Shown here: piece by piece, positions 50,483 to 60,248 of the stretch | Numbering within the stretch: position 1 is the first letter of the stretch | Layout: each line of letters opens with the position of its first letter | DNA from: Sedimenticola_A sp040506895 | GTDB lineage: Bacteria; Pseudomonadota; Gammaproteobacteria; Chromatiales; Chromatiaceae | Reading direction: 5' to 3' | DNA: 64,000 bases | Assembly (NCBI GenBank): GCA_040506895.1 | Contig: JBEVVY010000001.1 | Span: 1,674,001-1,738,000, forward strand | The notes under the pieces: generated by a model | Seen by the model: only the letters and a program-made list of their open reading frames with translations | Databases searched by the model: none | What the model was told of the DNA's origin: nothing | Made by a program: the position numbers and the translations under genes

Positions 50483-50819
50483 TTTTCCAATCCTTTCGTT
50501 CTCCCGGCGCAGTGATTGTCAGATCGCGCCCTGGGAGTTCTTTTACCTAGCGGATATACCGTCTCTGACTGGATGGTATTTACCGCTTCCGGTATTTGTA
50601 TCGGCTGGCTGAGTCATTACTTTAATCTTTTTCACTATTTTTCAGCTCTTGTGGATAAATAACAATAATCCATTAAATTCAATATGTTACATAACAAAAA
50701 ACAGGTCTGTTTTCTGCCCGACCACGAAAGCCATAAAATCGTTTTATTCCATTGACTCTCAACCGCGGTCTCAAAGCCCTGCGCAGGGTGAAAATCATCC
50801 CTCCCTAAAAAAGGCGCAC
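50483..50819. other. 337-bp region between flgL and fliC
   Basis: No gene. It contains the sigma-28 promoter of fliC and a leader of roughly 110 bases ending in a GGAAAA ribosome site. Near flgL there is a 12-base palindrome (50777-50788, CCCTGCGCAGGG) that may mark the end of the flgBCDEFGHIJKL transcript. Confidence 0.5.
50599..50624 (-). promoter_or_regulatory. sigma-28 (FliA) promoter of fliC
   Basis: On the minus strand TAAAGTAA (50617-50624), an 11-base spacer, then GCCGATA (50599-50605). This matches the TAAA-N15-GCCGATAA consensus closely and lies about 115 bases upstream of the flagellin start, as expected for a class IV flagellar gene. Confidence 0.88.
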
Positions 50820-51728
50820 TCAGAGGCGCAGGAAGTTGAACAGCGACAGCTCCTGCATCTTGATGAACACCTTCTGCGCCGCCTCCAGGGCGATCTCGCT
50901 CTGGGTGAACTCGGAGATCGCCTTCGCATAATCCAGGTCCTCGACCTTCGAGCGGTTCATCTCCAGGCTGGTGCGGGTATTTTCGTTCTGCACCTCCTGC
51001 TCATCGATGGAGCTGAGACGTGCACCCACCCGCGAGCGGGTGAGCACGATATTGTCCATACCCAGTTCGAGGTCATCCAGGATCGATATGGGGGAGGTGC
51101 CCGCCTCCAGGGCCACCGCTATGGATTCGACCGTCTCGAAGAGGTTGCGTGTGCCTCCCGCGGCAGTGGGGATATCCATGAACACTTCGAACCCGGAATC
51201 GCTGTCAGCTATGGTGCGGTCTGCGGAGACCCGGATCTTGCGCTGCCCCATGTCGCCGTTGAAGACATAACTGCCCCCCGATATGGTGAAGGGCTGGGTC
51301 TTGCCCTGGTAACCGGCAAACAGGTAATCACCCGAGGTATCGGTGGAGTTGGCCAGGTCATAGACCCCGCTCAGGAGCTCTCTCACCTCCAGGGCAATGG
51401 TCGCACGCTGTGCCGTGGAGTAGGTATCGTTGCCACCCTGAATGGTCAGCTCTCTCACCCGCTGCAGCATGTTCTGAACACCGGTGAGAGCATTCTCCTC
51501 CAGTTCCAGGCGATTCTTCAGGCCGATGATGTTCTTCTGGTATTGCTCCACGGTCTCAATCTGCTTGTTGAAATTGAGCACCTTGGTGATACCGATGGGA
51601 TCATCCGAGGGTTCCAGAATACGCTTCCCGGTGGCAATTTGCTGCTGGGTCACGCTGGCTTCAGCCTGGCGGGTGAGTATCCCGTCAAGCCCCCGTTGAA
51701 AAATCAGGTTTGTCGACACCCGTAACAT
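50820..51728 (-). CDS. flgL: flagellar hook-filament junction protein FlgL
   Basis: 302 residues with the conserved ends: MLRVSTNLIFQRGLDGILTR, ATGKRILEPSDDPIGITKVL, and at the C-terminus DLDYAKAISEFTQSEIALEA and QKVFIKMQELSLFNFLRL. It is shorter in the centre than enteric FlgL. Last gene of the flgBCDEFGHIJKL operon, two bases after flgK. Confidence 0.96.
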   Translation of the reverse strand: MLRVSTNLIFQRGLDGILTRQAEASVTQQQIATGKRILEPSDDPIGITKVLNFNKQIETVEQYQKNIIGLKNRLELEENALTGVQNMLQRVRELTIQGGNDTYSTAQRATIALEVRELLSGVYDLANSTDTSGDYLFAGYQGKTQPFTISGGSYVFNGDMGQRKIRVSADRTIADSDSGFEVFMDIPTAAGGTRNLFETVESIAVALEAGTSPISILDDLELGMDNIVLTRSRVGARLSSIDEQEVQNENTRTSLEMNRSKVEDLDYAKAISEFTQSEIALEAAQKVFIKMQELSLFNFLRL

Positions 51729-51730
51729 AA

Positions 51731-53722
51731 CTAGGCCCTCACTGCGTTGAGCAGGGAATCAAACACTGTATTGGCCACCTGGATAACCTGAGCAGCCGCC
51801 TGGTAGGCCTGCTGGAACCTGGCGAGGTTAGCCGCCTCTTCGTCGAGATTGACTCCGGATATCTCCTGCAGCCGACCGGTGTGGGCCGATAGCAGCCCCT
51901 CCTGGGTACCCAGGTTGATCTCTGCCAACCGGGTCTTGGAACCGATATCCGATACCAGCTCACCATATACCCCTTGAAAGGTAGTCGTCCCGCCGTTCAT
52001 CAGCAACTGTGTCTGCAGCTGCCCCATGGCCAGCGCATTCCTGTTGTCAGCGCTGCCGCTGCTGTTGAATTCGACCACGAACTGGTCACCGGCAACGGGT
52101 GTCCCGTTGATATGGAAACTGAGCCCACCGAAGGCATCGAACTGCCCGGAGACCGTTCCGTCAGGAAAATCCTTTCCGGCAGACTCGGTCGCCGGATCAT
52201 AGAGGATATAGCTGGTCCCCAGCGCCGGTGTGCTGGTGAAGGTGAAGCCGGGATTGCCCGAACCGTCGGCATTGGCCGAATAGGTCAGGGTCATGGTGGT
52301 GGCTGAAGAGAGACCGGTGGCACTGCTCGTTGCGATGGAACTGATGGCCGCGGTGCCGGTATTCACAGGATTGCCGTTGGCATCCGTCACCTCGTTGCCA
52401 CGCAGTGCACCTGCAGCTGCCAGCAGGTTGGTGTCGGTAATCAGCAGGTTAACCTCCCCCGCCGCATCCCGGGTAGGCCTGATCAGGAAAGAGTCGCCGG
52501 CCACGGCTCCAGCCGTGATGGCGAGCTGGAATCCGTCGATCACCGGAATGGTGGTGGAGGTATCGATGGCCGTGGTAGTGCTGTCTGAGAGGCGGGTCAG
52601 TGTGTAGCTGGTGCCGCCATTGTAGACCAGGGTATAGTCGGACGAGGTCAGGTCTGCCATGTCATCAGCGGAGAAGCTGACGGAGACCGCGCCGGTTCCG
52701 GTGTTATTCAGATTATCCTCACCCTGCACTGTCAGCGGGGAGAAGAAGTTGCCGCCCATCTGGCCCAGCAGGTCCACACCCTGCACATGCTGATCGTTCA
52801 TCACCTCGACGATGCCGACCGCCAGCTTACCCAGTTGGCTCTGCCCGTCATCCAGGTATTCGCTCCTGAAGTCCAGCAGACCGCTTAGCTTGCCACCGCT
52901 GAGCTGGCTGGTGATCACGACCGTGGAACTTGAACCCACGCTCAGGCTGATGTCGTGACTGGTCGGGTTGGACGCGTTGGCTGTCACCGAGAGCGTGGCG
53001 TACTCGGTACCCACGACCAACGGCTGGCCGGTACCGATCATGACATTGATCGCACCATCATCCTGCTCGACGGTCTGGACATTGGTCAGCTTCGACAGAT
53101 TGTTCAGCAGCACTTCCCTTTGGTCGAGCAGATCATTGGCCCGGCTGCGACTGACATCGGACTCAGCCTTGACGATGGCGTCGTTGACGTCCGCGATATT
53201 GACCGCCAGTGCATTGATCTCTGCCACCGCCTCGCCCATCTCGCTGAGAATATCCTGGCGAAGCTGGTCATACATACGATCGAAGAATACGAAACGGTCG
53301 GCCAGGGCCTCGGCTTCCGCCAGTACCACCTGGCGGGCGGCGGCGGATCCCGGGTAATCCGACAGCTCCTGCAGTGCGTTGAAAAAATCCTGTATCGCGG
53401 GATCGAGTCCCGAATCGGGATCGGCCAACAGGTCGTCCAGCCGGCTTGCATAATCGTGGGTCACCTCGAGCTTCGAGGCGGCAGACTGGGTGCTGCGGAT
53501 CTGGGTGGCAACGAAATCGTCGTAGAACCGCTGCACGGAGACCGCATCCACACCGTTGCCCATCCAACCGGCCGGTGTGATCTCCGGTGTCCGGGTGGCC
53601 ATGTTGACGCGCTGGCGGCTGTAGCCCTCGGTATTGGCATTGGCGACATTATGACCAACCGTGGTCAATGCCTGCTGGTAGGCCAGCAGCCCTGAGGTTC
53701 CAATTCCAAAAATCGTTGCCAT
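51731..53722 (-). CDS. flgK: flagellar hook-associated protein FlgK
   Basis: 663 residues. The N-terminus is IFGIGTSGLLAYQQALTTVG with HNVANANTEGYSRQRVNMAT, and the C-terminus is ISGVNLDEEAANLARFQQAY followed by QAAAQVIQVANTVFDSLLNA. The large central region (about 280-600) is Ser/Thr/Gly/Asp-rich with beta-type repeats. First hook-filament junction protein. It follows flgJ by 55 bases. Confidence 0.96.
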   Translation of the reverse strand: MATIFGIGTSGLLAYQQALTTVGHNVANANTEGYSRQRVNMATRTPEITPAGWMGNGVDAVSVQRFYDDFVATQIRSTQSAASKLEVTHDYASRLDDLLADPDSGLDPAIQDFFNALQELSDYPGSAAARQVVLAEAEALADRFVFFDRMYDQLRQDILSEMGEAVAEINALAVNIADVNDAIVKAESDVSRSRANDLLDQREVLLNNLSKLTNVQTVEQDDGAINVMIGTGQPLVVGTEYATLSVTANASNPTSHDISLSVGSSSTVVITSQLSGGKLSGLLDFRSEYLDDGQSQLGKLAVGIVEVMNDQHVQGVDLLGQMGGNFFSPLTVQGEDNLNNTGTGAVSVSFSADDMADLTSSDYTLVYNGGTSYTLTRLSDSTTTAIDTSTTIPVIDGFQLAITAGAVAGDSFLIRPTRDAAGEVNLLITDTNLLAAAGALRGNEVTDANGNPVNTGTAAISSIATSSATGLSSATTMTLTYSANADGSGNPGFTFTSTPALGTSYILYDPATESAGKDFPDGTVSGQFDAFGGLSFHINGTPVAGDQFVVEFNSSGSADNRNALAMGQLQTQLLMNGGTTTFQGVYGELVSDIGSKTRLAEINLGTQEGLLSAHTGRLQEISGVNLDEEAANLARFQQAYQAAAQVIQVANTVFDSLLNAVRA

Positions 53723-53777
53723 CTCTCTACCTCGATATCGGACGCACCCGTGCCAGGCACCGGTGGCGTCTCATAAT

Positions 53778-54764
53778 CTATAGCGGCTCCTGCACTTCCG
53801 CCTTTAGTCCCGCCAGCGCTTTGCGCATCTCCGAACCCGACATTATCTTATTGATTTTATTAGCATAATCCGGATCCGTAGCGTAACCGGCCCGCTGCAG
53901 CTCTTCGAAATAACCGCTTGCGTCACCGCGCTTCTCAAGGGCCTTGCTGTAACGCGGACTGCTGCCCACGAACGCCGCATAATCCATGAAGCTTTCAGCC
54001 AGTGAGTCGTAGGCACGGAAAAAGGCGCGCTTCTTCACAGCCGCGCCACCCTCGTACTCCAGGGTGTTCATGGCTACCCGGTTGCCGTTCCAGCGCTGAT
54101 CCGCCTTGATTCCGAACAGGTTGTTGGCCGGTGCGCCGTTGCCGAACCGCATCATGTGCCTGCCCCACCCCGTCTCGAGGGCCGCCTGCGCCAACAGGGC
54201 CTGGGGCTGCAGTCCCAGCATGGATGCGGCCTTGCTGGCGTAGGGCATCAGCTCTCTTACGAAATCGGATGGACTCCAGTTGCGGGTTTCAGTGGCAGCG
54301 GCAAGATCAACCTGCTTATCGTGGACGTCTGCTGAAGATCCAGGCACCTCTGACTTGCTGACCTCCTGGGGCGGCAGATATTGACGCACGCCATCGACCG
54401 TGTTGGATATGTTCTGTCCCCAACGGGGGTAATCCCCGATGCCCTTGTCCTTCGAACCGGCGCTACTGATACCGTCGCCGAGCTGACGCTTGATCACCTC
54501 TGCCAGGCCCAGGCCACCGCTCTCCGACAGGTGAATGGCGAGTTGCTGGTCATACATATCGCGGTAAAAGAGACTCTGGTCACTGTCCATCAGCCCCTCC
54601 CCAAGACTGGCCTGGCGCATCGCCTTCAGCATCTGTTGCATCAGCAGCGCCTCGAACTGTTTCGCCACCGTGTCCAGTGAACCCTTCTCATCATTGACCG
54701 CCTGGGCCTTGAGTGCCTCAAGACCCTGGAAATCGGTATAGATGGAAGCGCTTGCCAGGTTCAT
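53778..54764 (-). CDS. flgJ: peptidoglycan hydrolase FlgJ
   Basis: 328 residues. The N-terminal rod-capping domain (about 1-100) has LMQQMLKAMRQASLGEGLMD and LFYRDMYDQQLAIHLSESG. After a linker comes the C-terminal glucosaminidase domain (about 170-320) with LGLQPQALLAQAALETGWGR and NLFGIKADQRWNGNRVAMNT, including the catalytic Glu of the AALETGWG motif. It makes a hole in peptidoglycan for the rod. Its start overlaps the flgI stop by one base. Confidence 0.95.
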   Translation of the reverse strand: MNLASASIYTDFQGLEALKAQAVNDEKGSLDTVAKQFEALLMQQMLKAMRQASLGEGLMDSDQSLFYRDMYDQQLAIHLSESGGLGLAEVIKRQLGDGISSAGSKDKGIGDYPRWGQNISNTVDGVRQYLPPQEVSKSEVPGSSADVHDKQVDLAAATETRNWSPSDFVRELMPYASKAASMLGLQPQALLAQAALETGWGRHMMRFGNGAPANNLFGIKADQRWNGNRVAMNTLEYEGGAAVKKRAFFRAYDSLAESFMDYAAFVGSSPRYSKALEKRGDASGYFEELQRAGYATDPDYANKINKIMSGSEMRKALAGLKAEVQEPL

Positions 54765-55936
54765 CAGATCACCACCAGTTCCGCTTTCAGGGCACCGGCC
54801 TGTTTCAAGGCCTCGAGAATCGCCACCAGGTCCGAGGGTGCGGCGCCCACCTGGTTGACCGCACGTACCACCTCGTTGAGATTGGCACCCGGTTTGAACA
54901 GGAACATGCGGCTTCCACCCTCCTCCACGGCCACCTGGGTCCTGGGAACGACGGTGGTTTCGCCGGGAGAGAGCGCGCCGGGCTGGGACACTTCAGGGCT
55001 CTCGCTGATGGTGACGGTAAGGCTGCCGTGGGAGACCGCTGCAGGCGAGACTCTCACCTGGTTGCTGATCACCACGGTGCCGGTACGCGAGTTGACGATG
55101 ATCTTCGCGGCCGCTTCACCGGGTTGCACCTCCAGGTTCTCGATCAGGGAGACGAAGCTGACACGCTGGGAGGGATTGAGCGGACTGCTGACCTGGATAG
55201 AGGCGGCATCGAGAGCCTGGGCGGCACCGGGACCAATGGTCTCGTTGATGGACCTGACCACCCGCTGGGCGGTGGTGAAGTCAGCATCGTGGAGATTGAG
55301 GGTCAGGGAGTTGCCCTGGGCGAATGCACTGGGTACGGCCCGCTCCACCGTGGCGCCATTGGAAATGCGGCCAACGGTGGGAATGTTGATGGTGATGCTC
55401 GAGCCGTCATCTCCGGCGGCGCTGAGCCCACCCACAACCAGGTTGCCCTGGGCCACGGCATAGACCTTTCCGTCGGCGCCCTTGAGCGGGGACATCAGCA
55501 GGGAGCCGCCGCGCAGGCTCTTGGCATCGCCGATGGAGGAGGCCGTGACATCGATCTTCTGACCCGGCTTGGCGAACGAGGGCAGGTCCGCATGCAGGGT
55601 CACCGCCGCCACGTTCTTCGGCTTGATGGAGGTGCCGGGCGGTACCACGATGCCCAGCTGGTTGAGCATGCTGCGCAGGCTCTGGGTTGTGAACGGTGCG
55701 GCAGAGCTGCCGTCACCGGTGCCGTCCAGGCCCACCACCAGGCCGTAGCCGACCAGCTGGTTACTGCGCACCCCGGCGATGGAGGCGATATCCTTGATCC
55801 TTTCCGCACGTACCGGCGTGGTCAGACTGAGCATTGCCAGCAGCACCGCCAGCATCATGAGAACCCATCCCATGCGGCTGCTCATGCGTGAATAGGCCGG
55901 CTGCTGAAGCTGATGTTTAGGTGTAGGGCGTTTCAT
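54764..55936 (-). CDS. flgI: flagellar P-ring protein FlgI
   Basis: About 390 residues from ATG 55936 (AGGTG upstream); a start at 55987 would run 43 bases into flgH. The long N-terminal signal sequence contains MGWVLMMLAVLLAMLSLTTPVRA. It is followed by ERIKDIASIAGVRSNQLVGY, GLVVGLDGTGDGSS and LSPGETTVVPRTQVAVEEGG. It forms the periplasmic ring around the rod. Translationally coupled to flgJ. Confidence 0.96.
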   Translation of the reverse strand: MKRPTPKHQLQQPAYSRMSSRMGWVLMMLAVLLAMLSLTTPVRAERIKDIASIAGVRSNQLVGYGLVVGLDGTGDGSSAAPFTTQSLRSMLNQLGIVVPPGTSIKPKNVAAVTLHADLPSFAKPGQKIDVTASSIGDAKSLRGGSLLMSPLKGADGKVYAVAQGNLVVGGLSAAGDDGSSITINIPTVGRISNGATVERAVPSAFAQGNSLTLNLHDADFTTAQRVVRSINETIGPGAAQALDAASIQVSSPLNPSQRVSFVSLIENLEVQPGEAAAKIIVNSRTGTVVISNQVRVSPAAVSHGSLTVTISESPEVSQPGALSPGETTVVPRTQVAVEEGGSRMFLFKPGANLNEVVRAVNQVGAAPSDLVAILEALKQAGALKAELVVI

Positions 55937-55944
55937 GATGTCAC

Positions 55945-56655
55945 CTAGAAGGGAAAGAGCGCGCTGATGAAGAAGCGTGACAGCCAACCGACAGCGTTGG
56001 AATCAGCCACTGCACCGTCGCCCACGTAAACCAGCGTCGGATCGGCGAGCTTGGTCGACAACACCGTGTTGGTGGAGTCGATATCCGCCGGCCTGACGAT
56101 ACCGGAGACCTTGATGTATTCGTTACCCTGGTTGATACCGATGCGCTTCTCGCCGCGAATCGCCAGGTAGCCGTTTGGCATCACCTCGACAACGGTGACC
56201 GTGATATCACCGGTCAGGTTGTTGCTCTGGGCGCTGTCACCGGCACCTGCAAAGGATGAACTCGAGGATAGGCTGGTACCGAGATTGTTGTTCGAGTTGC
56301 TGGCCAGCGGAATGATGCTGGGGGTATCGAACTGCGGGGTCGATCCCAGAATGGTCGGATTGGTGATGGTGTTGGTGTTGGCCTTGGAGACATTGGTCGC
56401 CGTGGTCTTGGAGGCGTCGGTCTTCTCCACCAGCTTCACGGTCAGCATGTCGCCCACACGCCGTGCACGCATATCCTCGAACCAGCTCTGCTCGTAACCC
56501 GCCTGGTAGATGGCACCATTACTGTGTTGCGGCACCGGCATGACCACGGGACGCATCGGCGCATAGGCCGGATCACGCTTGGGTGCGGTATTGCATCCCG
56601 CAACCGAGAGCGCTGTGAGTATCAGCAGTGAGATTGCGCTTAACCGTTTCATCAC
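55945..56655 (-). CDS. flgH: flagellar L-ring lipoprotein FlgH
   Basis: 236 residues. The lipobox is in ILTALSVAGCNTAP, with Cys near 21. SWFEDMRARRVGDMLTVKLV, NGYLAIRGEKRIGINQGNEY and KVSGIVRPADIDSTNTVLST follow, ending in WLSRFFISALFPF. It builds the outer-membrane ring. Between flgG and flgI. Confidence 0.96.
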   Translation of the reverse strand: MMKRLSAISLLILTALSVAGCNTAPKRDPAYAPMRPVVMPVPQHSNGAIYQAGYEQSWFEDMRARRVGDMLTVKLVEKTDASKTTATNVSKANTNTITNPTILGSTPQFDTPSIIPLASNSNNNLGTSLSSSSSFAGAGDSAQSNNLTGDITVTVVEVMPNGYLAIRGEKRIGINQGNEYIKVSGIVRPADIDSTNTVLSTKLADPTLVYVGDGAVADSNAVGWLSRFFISALFPF

Positions 56656-56670
56656 GTCACCTGTTCATCA

Positions 56671-57456
56671 TCAGAGCTGGCTGTTGAGGTAGCCCAGCAT
56701 CTCGTCGGTGGTGGAAATCGCCTTCGAGTTCATCTCGTAGGCGCGCTGTGTCTCGATCATGTTGACCATCTCCTCCACCACGTTGACATTGGAACTCTCG
56801 AGGGAGCCCTGGATCAGGGTGCCGGTGCCTTCAGTACCGGGAGTGGCCGTGGTGGCCGCGCCGCTGGCGGCGGTTTCCCGGAACAGGTTCTGACCGATCG
56901 GGGCCAGGCCGGTGGAGTTGACGAAATCCGCCAGCTCGATGGTACCGATCTGCGTGGGGGTGGTATTACCCGCCACCAGGGCACTTACCACGCCGTCTGA
57001 ACCCACGGTGATCGATACCGTGTTATCGGGTACGGTGATGGCCGGCTCCAGGGCGTAACCGTTGTTATTCACGATCTGTGCATCGGCGCTCAGGCTGAAG
57101 GTACCGTCGCGGGTATAGACGATGGTGCCGTCGGGATGCAGGATCTGCAGAAAACCCCGCCCCTCGATGGCGATATCGAGGGAGTTGCCGGTCTGGGTGA
57201 TATTGCCCTGGCTGAAGAGCTTCTGGGTGGCCACGGTGCGCACACCGGTACCCAGTACCAGGCCGGAGGGCAGCTCGGTGCTCTCGGACGACTGTGAGCC
57301 CACCTGCCGGATGTTCTGATAGATCAGGTCCTCGAACGAGGCACGATCACGCTTGAACCCGGTGGTACTGACATTGGCCAGGTTGTTGGCAATGGTCGCC
57401 ATGCGTGTCTGCTGGCCGTCGAGGCCTGTTTTTGCGATCCAGAGTGCCGGGTACAT
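56671..57456 (-). CDS. flgG: distal rod protein FlgG
   Basis: 261 residues, the usual length, with MYPALWIAKTGLDGQQTRMA, NNLANVSTTGFKRDRASFED, SLDIAIEGRGFLQILHPDGT and the C-terminal SSNVNVVEEMVNMIETQRAY. It forms the distal rod. Third rod-type paralogue in the operon. Confidence 0.97.
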   Translation of the reverse strand: MYPALWIAKTGLDGQQTRMATIANNLANVSTTGFKRDRASFEDLIYQNIRQVGSQSSESTELPSGLVLGTGVRTVATQKLFSQGNITQTGNSLDIAIEGRGFLQILHPDGTIVYTRDGTFSLSADAQIVNNNGYALEPAITVPDNTVSITVGSDGVVSALVAGNTTPTQIGTIELADFVNSTGLAPIGQNLFRETAASGAATTATPGTEGTGTLIQGSLESSNVNVVEEMVNMIETQRAYEMNSKAISTTDEMLGYLNSQL

Positions 57457-57506
57457 GGTCTACTCCTCAAAATACGTTTGACTGATAACTTGCAAGATAC
57501 CTGCCA

Positions 57507-58247
57507 TCAGGAAATTCTCATGATGGTGGTGGAGGCCTGGTCGATCTCTTCGGCCGTTTTCATCATCTTGATCTGGAACTCGTAACGACGCTGCAGCTCG
57601 ATCATGTCGACCATCTGGTCGACCACGTTGACGTTGCTGCTCTCGATGGTGCCCGCAGCCAGCTGAATCTCCGCGTCCGCGAGTGCCGTATCACCGCTGC
57701 GCAGGCGCATCAGGCCATCATCGCCCTTGTAGAGCTCACGGTTGTCCGGCTTGACCATCTTGATACGGTCTATCACCGCCAGTTCAGTAACTGCCTGGCC
57801 CAGCGGGCGGATGGAGATGGTGCCGTCGGCGGCGATATCGATCTTCTCTGCCGGGGGTATGGCAATAGGACCGCCATTGCCCATCAGCGGCAAACCGTTG
57901 CCGGTGGTCAGGATACCGTTGGCATCGATCTTCAGGTCGCCACGGCGACTGTAGGCCTCGTTTCCGTCCCGTGCCTGTACCGCGAACCAGCCGTCACCGT
58001 TGATCGCCACGTCGAGCTCACGCCCTGTGTGGGTGAGGGAACCGTGCTTGAAATCGACGCCCGGGCGTTCGCTGAGGGCGAAGACCCGTGTCGGATAACC
58101 GTCGCCGAATACCGGCATGCTGCGGAACTGCTGCAGATCCGCCAGAAAGCCGGGCGTATTGGCATTGGCCAGGTTATTGTTATTGGCCGCCTGCGCCAGG
58201 AAAGTCTCCCTTGCCCCGCTCATTGCGACGTACAGCATGCGATCCAT
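57507..58247 (-). CDS. flgF: proximal rod protein FlgF
   Basis: 246 residues with MDRMLYVAMSGARETFLAQA, NNNLANANTPGFLADLQQFR, ELDVAINGDGWFAVQARDGN and SSNVNVVDQMVDMIELQRRY near the C-terminus. It follows flgE across a 58-bp gap that contains a stable hairpin. Confidence 0.96.
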   Translation of the reverse strand: MDRMLYVAMSGARETFLAQAANNNNLANANTPGFLADLQQFRSMPVFGDGYPTRVFALSERPGVDFKHGSLTHTGRELDVAINGDGWFAVQARDGNEAYSRRGDLKIDANGILTTGNGLPLMGNGGPIAIPPAEKIDIAADGTISIRPLGQAVTELAVIDRIKMVKPDNRELYKGDDGLMRLRSGDTALADAEIQLAAGTIESSNVNVVDQMVDMIELQRRYEFQIKMMKTAEEIDQASTTIMRIS

Positions 58248-58275
58248 TATCGTTCTCCTCTACCCTAAAGCTTTG

Positions 58276-58295
58276 CCCCTCCCCGCAGGGAGGGG
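58276..58295 (-). terminator. hairpin between flgE and flgF (possible attenuator)
   Basis: CCCCTCCC (58276-58283), loop CGCA, GGGAGGGG (58288-58295), ten bases after the flgE stop on the minus strand and within the operon. There is no strong T tract. It may protect the flgE message or partly reduce transcription of flgF onward. Confidence 0.5.
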
Positions 58296-58305
58296 TGCAG
58301 ACTCA

Positions 58306-59538
58306 CTACCTGATGTTGATCACCGCCTGGGTGACCTGGTCAGCGGTGGAGATCACCTTGGTGTTGGCCTGGAAGTTGCGCTGGGCAACGATCAGTTTCA
58401 CCAGCTGGGTGGCGATATCCACGTTGGAGAGCTCCAGTGCGCCGGACTGAATGGTGCCGAAGCTCGCGGTGTTGGCCTCGCCCAGCTGCGCATCGCCGGA
58501 CTCGAAAGTCTCGGTCCAGTTGTTGTCACCCTCTTTACCCAGGCCGTTGGGGTTGTTGAACTTGGCCAGCACGACCTTGCCAAGGGATGTGGAGCGACCG
58601 TTGGTGAAACGTGCGAACACCACGCCGGTGTCACTGACATCGATACCGTTGAGACGGCCCGATGCATATCCATCCTGGCTCAGGTCATTCACGCCAAATT
58701 CACCGGCAAACTGGGTTGCCGTGGCGAAGTCGATATCCAGGTCGATGGAGCTGGCACCGTTGGTGAAGGTGTAGCCGTCGAAATCAAGGGTGGTGGTACC
58801 GGTCGGCACACCTGCCGCGGTGAATGTCAGGGTTTCCGGCCCCTGCAACTCGGTGGCAGCGGTGGCGTCGGGCACGTAGGTATAGACAGCCCAGGTATTG
58901 GCCGCGGTCTTGCGGAAATACATGGTCGCCGTATGCGCATCACCCAGGGTGTCGTAGATGGTGATGGACGTGGCACTGTTGTAGCTCGTCGGTGTCGACA
59001 CGCTGAAAGCCGGTGTCGTGATGATCGAATCCGAGGCGTTGATATTCAGGCCCGCGGTGATCGTGGTCGACGCGTTGGGGGAACTGGGCTGTGTCTGCAG
59101 CTGCAGATCCACCAGGCTGCCGGTATCGAAGGTGGTGGTGGTACCGCTTACCACCGCATCGTAGACCTGCAGGCGCTGGCCCGCATGGTTCACCATGTAA
59201 CCTTCACGATCGATGGTGAAAGCCCCTGAACGGGTGTAGAAACGGCTGCCCGCGGTGTCTTCCATCACGAAGAACCCTTCACCGTTCACTGCCAGGTCGG
59301 TGTTATTGGATGTGAACTCGATGGTGCCCTGGCTGAACTGCTGGGAGACACGTGAAACGCGTACACCGCGACCGGCCGCCTGGGTACCGAGATCCTGGAT
59401 CGATGTGGCGTAGATATCCGAGAACTCCGCCCTCGACTCTTTGAAACCGGTGGTACCCGCATTGGCGATGTTGTTACCGGTGACATCGAGATCTGTGGAG
59501 GCGGCCTCGAGCCCGCTGAGTGCAATTCGGAATGACAT
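58306..59538 (-). CDS. flgE: flagellar hook protein FlgE
   Basis: 410 residues with MSFRIALSGLEAASTDLDVT, GNNIANAGTTGFKESRAEFS, NTDLAVNGEGFFVMEDTAGS and the C-terminal SNVDIATQLVKLIVAQRNFQ ending in QVTQAVINIR. The central Thr/Ser/Asp-rich hook domain is about 170-320. Main structural protein of the hook; follows flgD by 17 bases. Confidence 0.97.
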   Translation of the reverse strand: MSFRIALSGLEAASTDLDVTGNNIANAGTTGFKESRAEFSDIYATSIQDLGTQAAGRGVRVSRVSQQFSQGTIEFTSNNTDLAVNGEGFFVMEDTAGSRFYTRSGAFTIDREGYMVNHAGQRLQVYDAVVSGTTTTFDTGSLVDLQLQTQPSSPNASTTITAGLNINASDSIITTPAFSVSTPTSYNSATSITIYDTLGDAHTATMYFRKTAANTWAVYTYVPDATAATELQGPETLTFTAAGVPTGTTTLDFDGYTFTNGASSIDLDIDFATATQFAGEFGVNDLSQDGYASGRLNGIDVSDTGVVFARFTNGRSTSLGKVVLAKFNNPNGLGKEGDNNWTETFESGDAQLGEANTASFGTIQSGALELSNVDIATQLVKLIVAQRNFQANTKVISTADQVTQAVINIR

Positions 59539-59555
59539 GGTTGCTCCTCCTGCCT

Positions 59556-60236
59556 TTAGTTGATCTGCTTAACTTGGTTGAACGCAACGGGGCCCAGCCC
59601 CTCAAGATTCAGTGTCAGGCCCTGCCCTGAACTGCCCAGCACGACGCTCTCCACCGGGGCGAAGATCTGAGTCTGCAGACTCTCAGCGTTGCCGCTGCGG
59701 CGGGCTTCCACCTGAATTCTGTAATTTCCAACGGGGGCATATTCACCGTCACTGGTGATGCCGTCCCAGGAAAAGTGCACTGGTCCTGCCTGTTGCTGTC
59801 CCAGTGAAATTTCACGTACCAGCTGTCCCACGGCATCGGTCACCCTGACCTTGACCGTGGCACTCTGGCCCAACTCCACCTGGCCGCGGATCGCACCGCC
59901 CGCTGACAGGTGCCCCTGGTCCACGGGTACCAGTACCTCGCGACCGATCAGGGAGCCGGCCTGAAGTGCCTGGTCCGATGTCATGGAGGCGGAGAAGCTG
60001 TCGAACGATTCGTTCAGCTTGTCCAGGCCGGTGACCGAGGCGAACTGCGCCATCTGGCTCACGAACTGGGTGTTGTCCATCGGCTCGAAGGGATCCTGGT
60101 TGCTCAGCTGGGTAACCATCAGCTTCAGGAACGCATCGATTCCCAGTTCCGAGGCATCGTTAACCCTTGTCGCTGACTGCAGTGGCGTCAGACCAAGCTG
60201 TTTCAGAAAGTCGTTGTCGGCATTGACTGCGGTCAT
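59556..60236 (-). CDS. flgD: flagellar hook cap/assembly protein FlgD
   Basis: 226 residues. The conserved N-terminus has LGIDAFLKLMVTQLSNQDPF and EPMDNTQFVSQMAQFASVTG. A central FlgD Ig/Tudor-like part has GSLIGREVLVPVDQGHLS and HFSWDGITSDGEYAPVGNYR. It scaffolds hook assembly and is later replaced by FlgK. Between flgC and flgE. Confidence 0.96.
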   Translation of the reverse strand: MTAVNADNDFLKQLGLTPLQSATRVNDASELGIDAFLKLMVTQLSNQDPFEPMDNTQFVSQMAQFASVTGLDKLNESFDSFSASMTSDQALQAGSLIGREVLVPVDQGHLSAGGAIRGQVELGQSATVKVRVTDAVGQLVREISLGQQQAGPVHFSWDGITSDGEYAPVGNYRIQVEARRSGNAESLQTQIFAPVESVVLGSSGQGLTLNLEGLGPVAFNQVKQIN

Positions 60237-60248
60237 AACCTGTTACTC

